The notes beneath the pieces were generated by a model. That model was not told the DNA's origin. It ran no database searches and saw nothing but the letters and a program-made list of their open reading frames with translations. Shown here in pieces: positions 5,034 through 6,130 of a stretch of DNA of 6,130 nt (position 1 is its first letter; every line of letters starts with the position of its first letter). Where the stretch lies: NCBI GenBank assembly GCA_021786215.1, contig JAJYNT010000269.1, positions 1 through 6,130 on the forward strand. The letters are read 5' to 3'. The DNA comes from Chloroflexota bacterium. Lineage in GTDB: Bacteria > Chloroflexota > UBA6077. Made by a program: the position numbers and the translations under genes.

Positions 5034-5039
5034 CTCCTC
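5034..5039 (-). promoter_or_regulatory. Ribosome binding site GAGGAG of the BON gene
   Basis: On the minus strand GAGGAG is followed by ACGTG and the ATG at 5028, a 5-nt spacing. It rules against the longer in-frame start at 5076. Confidence 0.6.
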
Positions 5040-5312
5040 GCCACACTCCGTTCTGACCCATCCAGGGATGTGGCATAGCTCAACGCAAGCCCCATGCCCT
5101 TCGGTCGATCAACAAAGACGGATGCAGCCAGGGTGCTGGCCTCGCACCCATCTGTCGCCGCTCGCACGAATCATCCGATTTTCAGCGTCGTTTGGCACAC
5201 CACGTGCCTGTAAGCTGGTCGGGATTTCGGACCGAAGCCAAAAACTCGCTGTCCGAGCGTCCCCGGCCGACTTGTCGCGGGAGTCGGGGGAGTCCGCACA
5301 GCGCGCCGTAGA
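5040..5312. other. Divergent intergenic region, no gene seen
   Basis: This spacer separates the divergent BON gene and the 85-residue gene, so it should hold both promoters, but I find no pair of boxes that is convincing on either strand. A short inverted repeat GGCAC-ACCAC-GTGCC (5194-5208) is the only dyad I would note. Long open frames here on the minus strand read as Arg/Ser/Pro-rich low-information translations and are not genes. Confidence 0.5.
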
Positions 5313-5318
5313 GGAGGT
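5313..5318 (+). promoter_or_regulatory. Ribosome binding site GGAGGT of the 85-residue gene
   Basis: GGAGGT within GAGGAGGTCGG stands 8 nt before the ATG at 5327. This strong site is the chief evidence that the small open frame is translated. Confidence 0.65.
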
Positions 5319-5326
5319 CGGATCAA

Positions 5327-5584
5327 ATGGCAGCACCACATCCTGCATGGCAGCGTGACGCCGAGTCGATACTTGGAGACAACACGCCCGGAGGGCCTCA
5401 AGGTCAGCAGCGGATGTTCCTGCTGAGACTGCGGCGTCTGCTCTGGCTGAGGCGTAGTTGTGTGGGCCAGTTGGACGACTCCATCTTGAAAGTGCTGGAC
5501 AAGTCCATCTACTCCACCTATTGCGACTGTCTCGAGGCGGGAGTGGGCGACGAGGCACGCCAACTGTTGAAGCAAAGTCCATAA
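5327..5584 (+). CDS. Small protein of 85 residues, unrecognised
   Basis: I do not recognise a family. Support for the gene is a near-perfect GGAGGT site 8 nt upstream, a clean ATG and TAA, and a strong hairpin 9 nt behind it. The N-terminal 28 residues are Gly/Pro/Gln-rich and probably disordered. Residues 30-44 (MFLLRLRRLLWLRRS) form a cationic amphipathic helix that could bind membrane or nucleic acid. Residues 47-82 are a second helical region (GQLDDSILKVLDKSIYSTY, then CDCLEAGVGDEARQLL), with a Cys-x-Cys at 66 and 68 and one more Cys at 45. No signal peptide. It lies upstream of the ACT-domain gene, which has its own promoter. Confidence 0.7.
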   Translation: MAAPHPAWQRDAESILGDNTPGGPQGQQRMFLLRLRRLLWLRRSCVGQLDDSILKVLDKSIYSTYCDCLEAGVGDEARQLLKQSP

Positions 5585-5593
5585 CCAGAAGGT

Positions 5594-5616
5594 GGGGCCG
5601 GCTCCGAACCGGCCCC
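5594..5616 (+). terminator. GC hairpin after the 85-residue gene, probable terminator
   Basis: GGGGCCGG (5594-5601) pairs perfectly with CCGGCCCC (5609-5616) around a 7-nt loop. It starts 9 nt after the TAA and ends 3 nt before the next promoter's -35 box. No U-tract follows. Confidence 0.6.
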
Positions 5617-5619
5617 CGG

Positions 5620-5648
5620 TTGACACCTCGCCCGTCATAACCTATCCT
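5620..5648 (+). promoter_or_regulatory. Sigma70-type promoter of the ACT-domain gene
   Basis: A perfect TTGACA (5620-5625), a 17-bp spacer and TATCCT (5643-5648, 4 of 6) are followed by an expected start near 5655. The leader to the ATG at 5684 would be about 29 nt. It follows directly on the hairpin of the preceding gene, so the two genes are separate units. Confidence 0.65.
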
Positions 5649-5683
5649 CCCAGCACACCGAAGTCTTCATGTGGAGACATCGC

Positions 5684-6130
5684 ATGTCGGAGACTACCCC
5701 GAACGTGCTGGCTATCGCCGTCCATACCCACGACCGGCCGGGCATCCTGCACCGGCTTACCGGCGTGATCCTAGAACACAACGCCAACATCACATACGTG
5801 GACATCACCGAGCGCCACGATGGTCAGTCCGCCACCTACTTCGAACTTGAGGGGGTGACCAACCCGAGGGCGCTGATCGAGGATCTGTCTCAGCTGGACA
5901 TCGTGGAATCCGTGGAGGAGATACCCTCCTTCTGGAAGATCTTCGGCAAGCGGATCATCGTGATCGGCGGTGGCGCTCAGGTGGGTCAGGTGGTGCTGGG
6001 GGCCGTCAGCGAGGCCGATCGCCACAACATCCGGGGAGAGCGAATATCTGTGGATACCATCCCGCTGGTGGGTGAGAAGGAGTTGGCCGCGGCCGTTCGC
6101 GCGGTCGCCCGACTGCCCAGGGCGAAGGCG
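5684..6130 (+). CDS. ACT-domain protein of the DUF5612 type, N-terminal 149 codons (cut by window edge)
   Basis: The open frame runs to the window end. The ATG at 5684 is preceded by GGAG at 8 nt; an in-frame ATG at 5669 has only a weak GAAG. Residues 8-80 are an ACT domain: VLAIAVHTHDRPGILHRLTG, with the typical DRPG turn (17-20), then NITYVDITER and LSQLDIVESVEEI. ACT domains usually bind amino acids as allosteric effectors. From 87 on, FGKRIIVIGGGAQVGQVVLG, then SEADRHNIRGERISVDTIPL and LAAAVRAVARLPRAKA match my recollection of DUF5612, found with ACT in methanogen proteins. The GGGAQVG segment (95-101) resembles a Rossmann-type glycine loop. A regulatory role in amino-acid metabolism is the natural guess, but no reaction is known to me. 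Confidence 0.88.
   Translation, partial: MSETTPNVLAIAVHTHDRPGILHRLTGVILEHNANITYVDITERHDGQSATYFELEGVTNPRALIEDLSQLDIVESVEEIPSFWKIFGKRIIVIGGGAQVGQVVLGAVSEADRHNIRGERISVDTIPLVGEKELAAAVRAVARLPRAKA

Noticed and set aside
5109..5638. Two long minus-strand frames (157 and 155 codons) opposite the 85-residue gene
   Set aside because: They overlap each other, cover a plus-strand gene with strong signals and a promoter, and give Arg/Ser/Pro/Thr-rich translations typical of antisense of GC-rich DNA.

Overview
The window reads as a stretch of a GC-rich (roughly 60%) bacterial chromosome with genes on both strands. The best guess for the host is a member of Chloroflexota, probably from an uncultured lineage. 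This is an inference from gene content: an SCO1664-family/DUF3090 pair (known mainly from Actinobacteria and Chloroflexota), an ACT-DUF5612 protein (known to me from methanogenic archaea and some bacteria) and an S16-KH-RimM gene order. No rRNA or other phylogenetic marker is present to settle it.

Layout. (1) 1-2250, minus strand: a translation and repair operon read right to left, rpsP, khpA, rimM, recO, driven by a good sigma70-type promoter (TTGCCC-17-TATAAT, 2221-2249). After about 180 bp without a gene comes the start of another leftward gene, with a TTG start behind a GGAGGT ribosome site, which runs off the window. (2) 2250-2660: a non-coding region holding a complete 203-bp MITE-like element (2384-2586) with 22-bp terminal inverted repeats, an 8-bp target-site duplication and a large internal palindrome. 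(3) 2660-4480, plus strand: a small PspC-domain membrane protein with a strong hairpin behind it, then an SCO1664-family kinase-fold protein and a DUF3090 protein, two linked conserved families of unknown function. (4) 4480-5030: a 13-bp-stem hairpin between convergent genes, then a minus-strand BON-domain protein. (5) 5030-6130, plus strand: a non-coding spacer, an 85-residue unrecognised gene with an excellent ribosome site, a hairpin, a promoter with a perfect TTGACA box, and the first 149 codons of an ACT-DUF5612 protein.

The rpsP operon makes ribosome components and assembly factors and ends with recombination mediator RecO; the usual trmD and rplS are not in it. The SCO1664-DUF3090 pair is the best candidate for an undescribed functional unit. 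The PspC, BON and ACT proteins are ordinary single genes with no visible shared pathway. The MITE is the clearest mobile DNA here. I saw no CRISPR array, tRNA, rRNA or phage gene.
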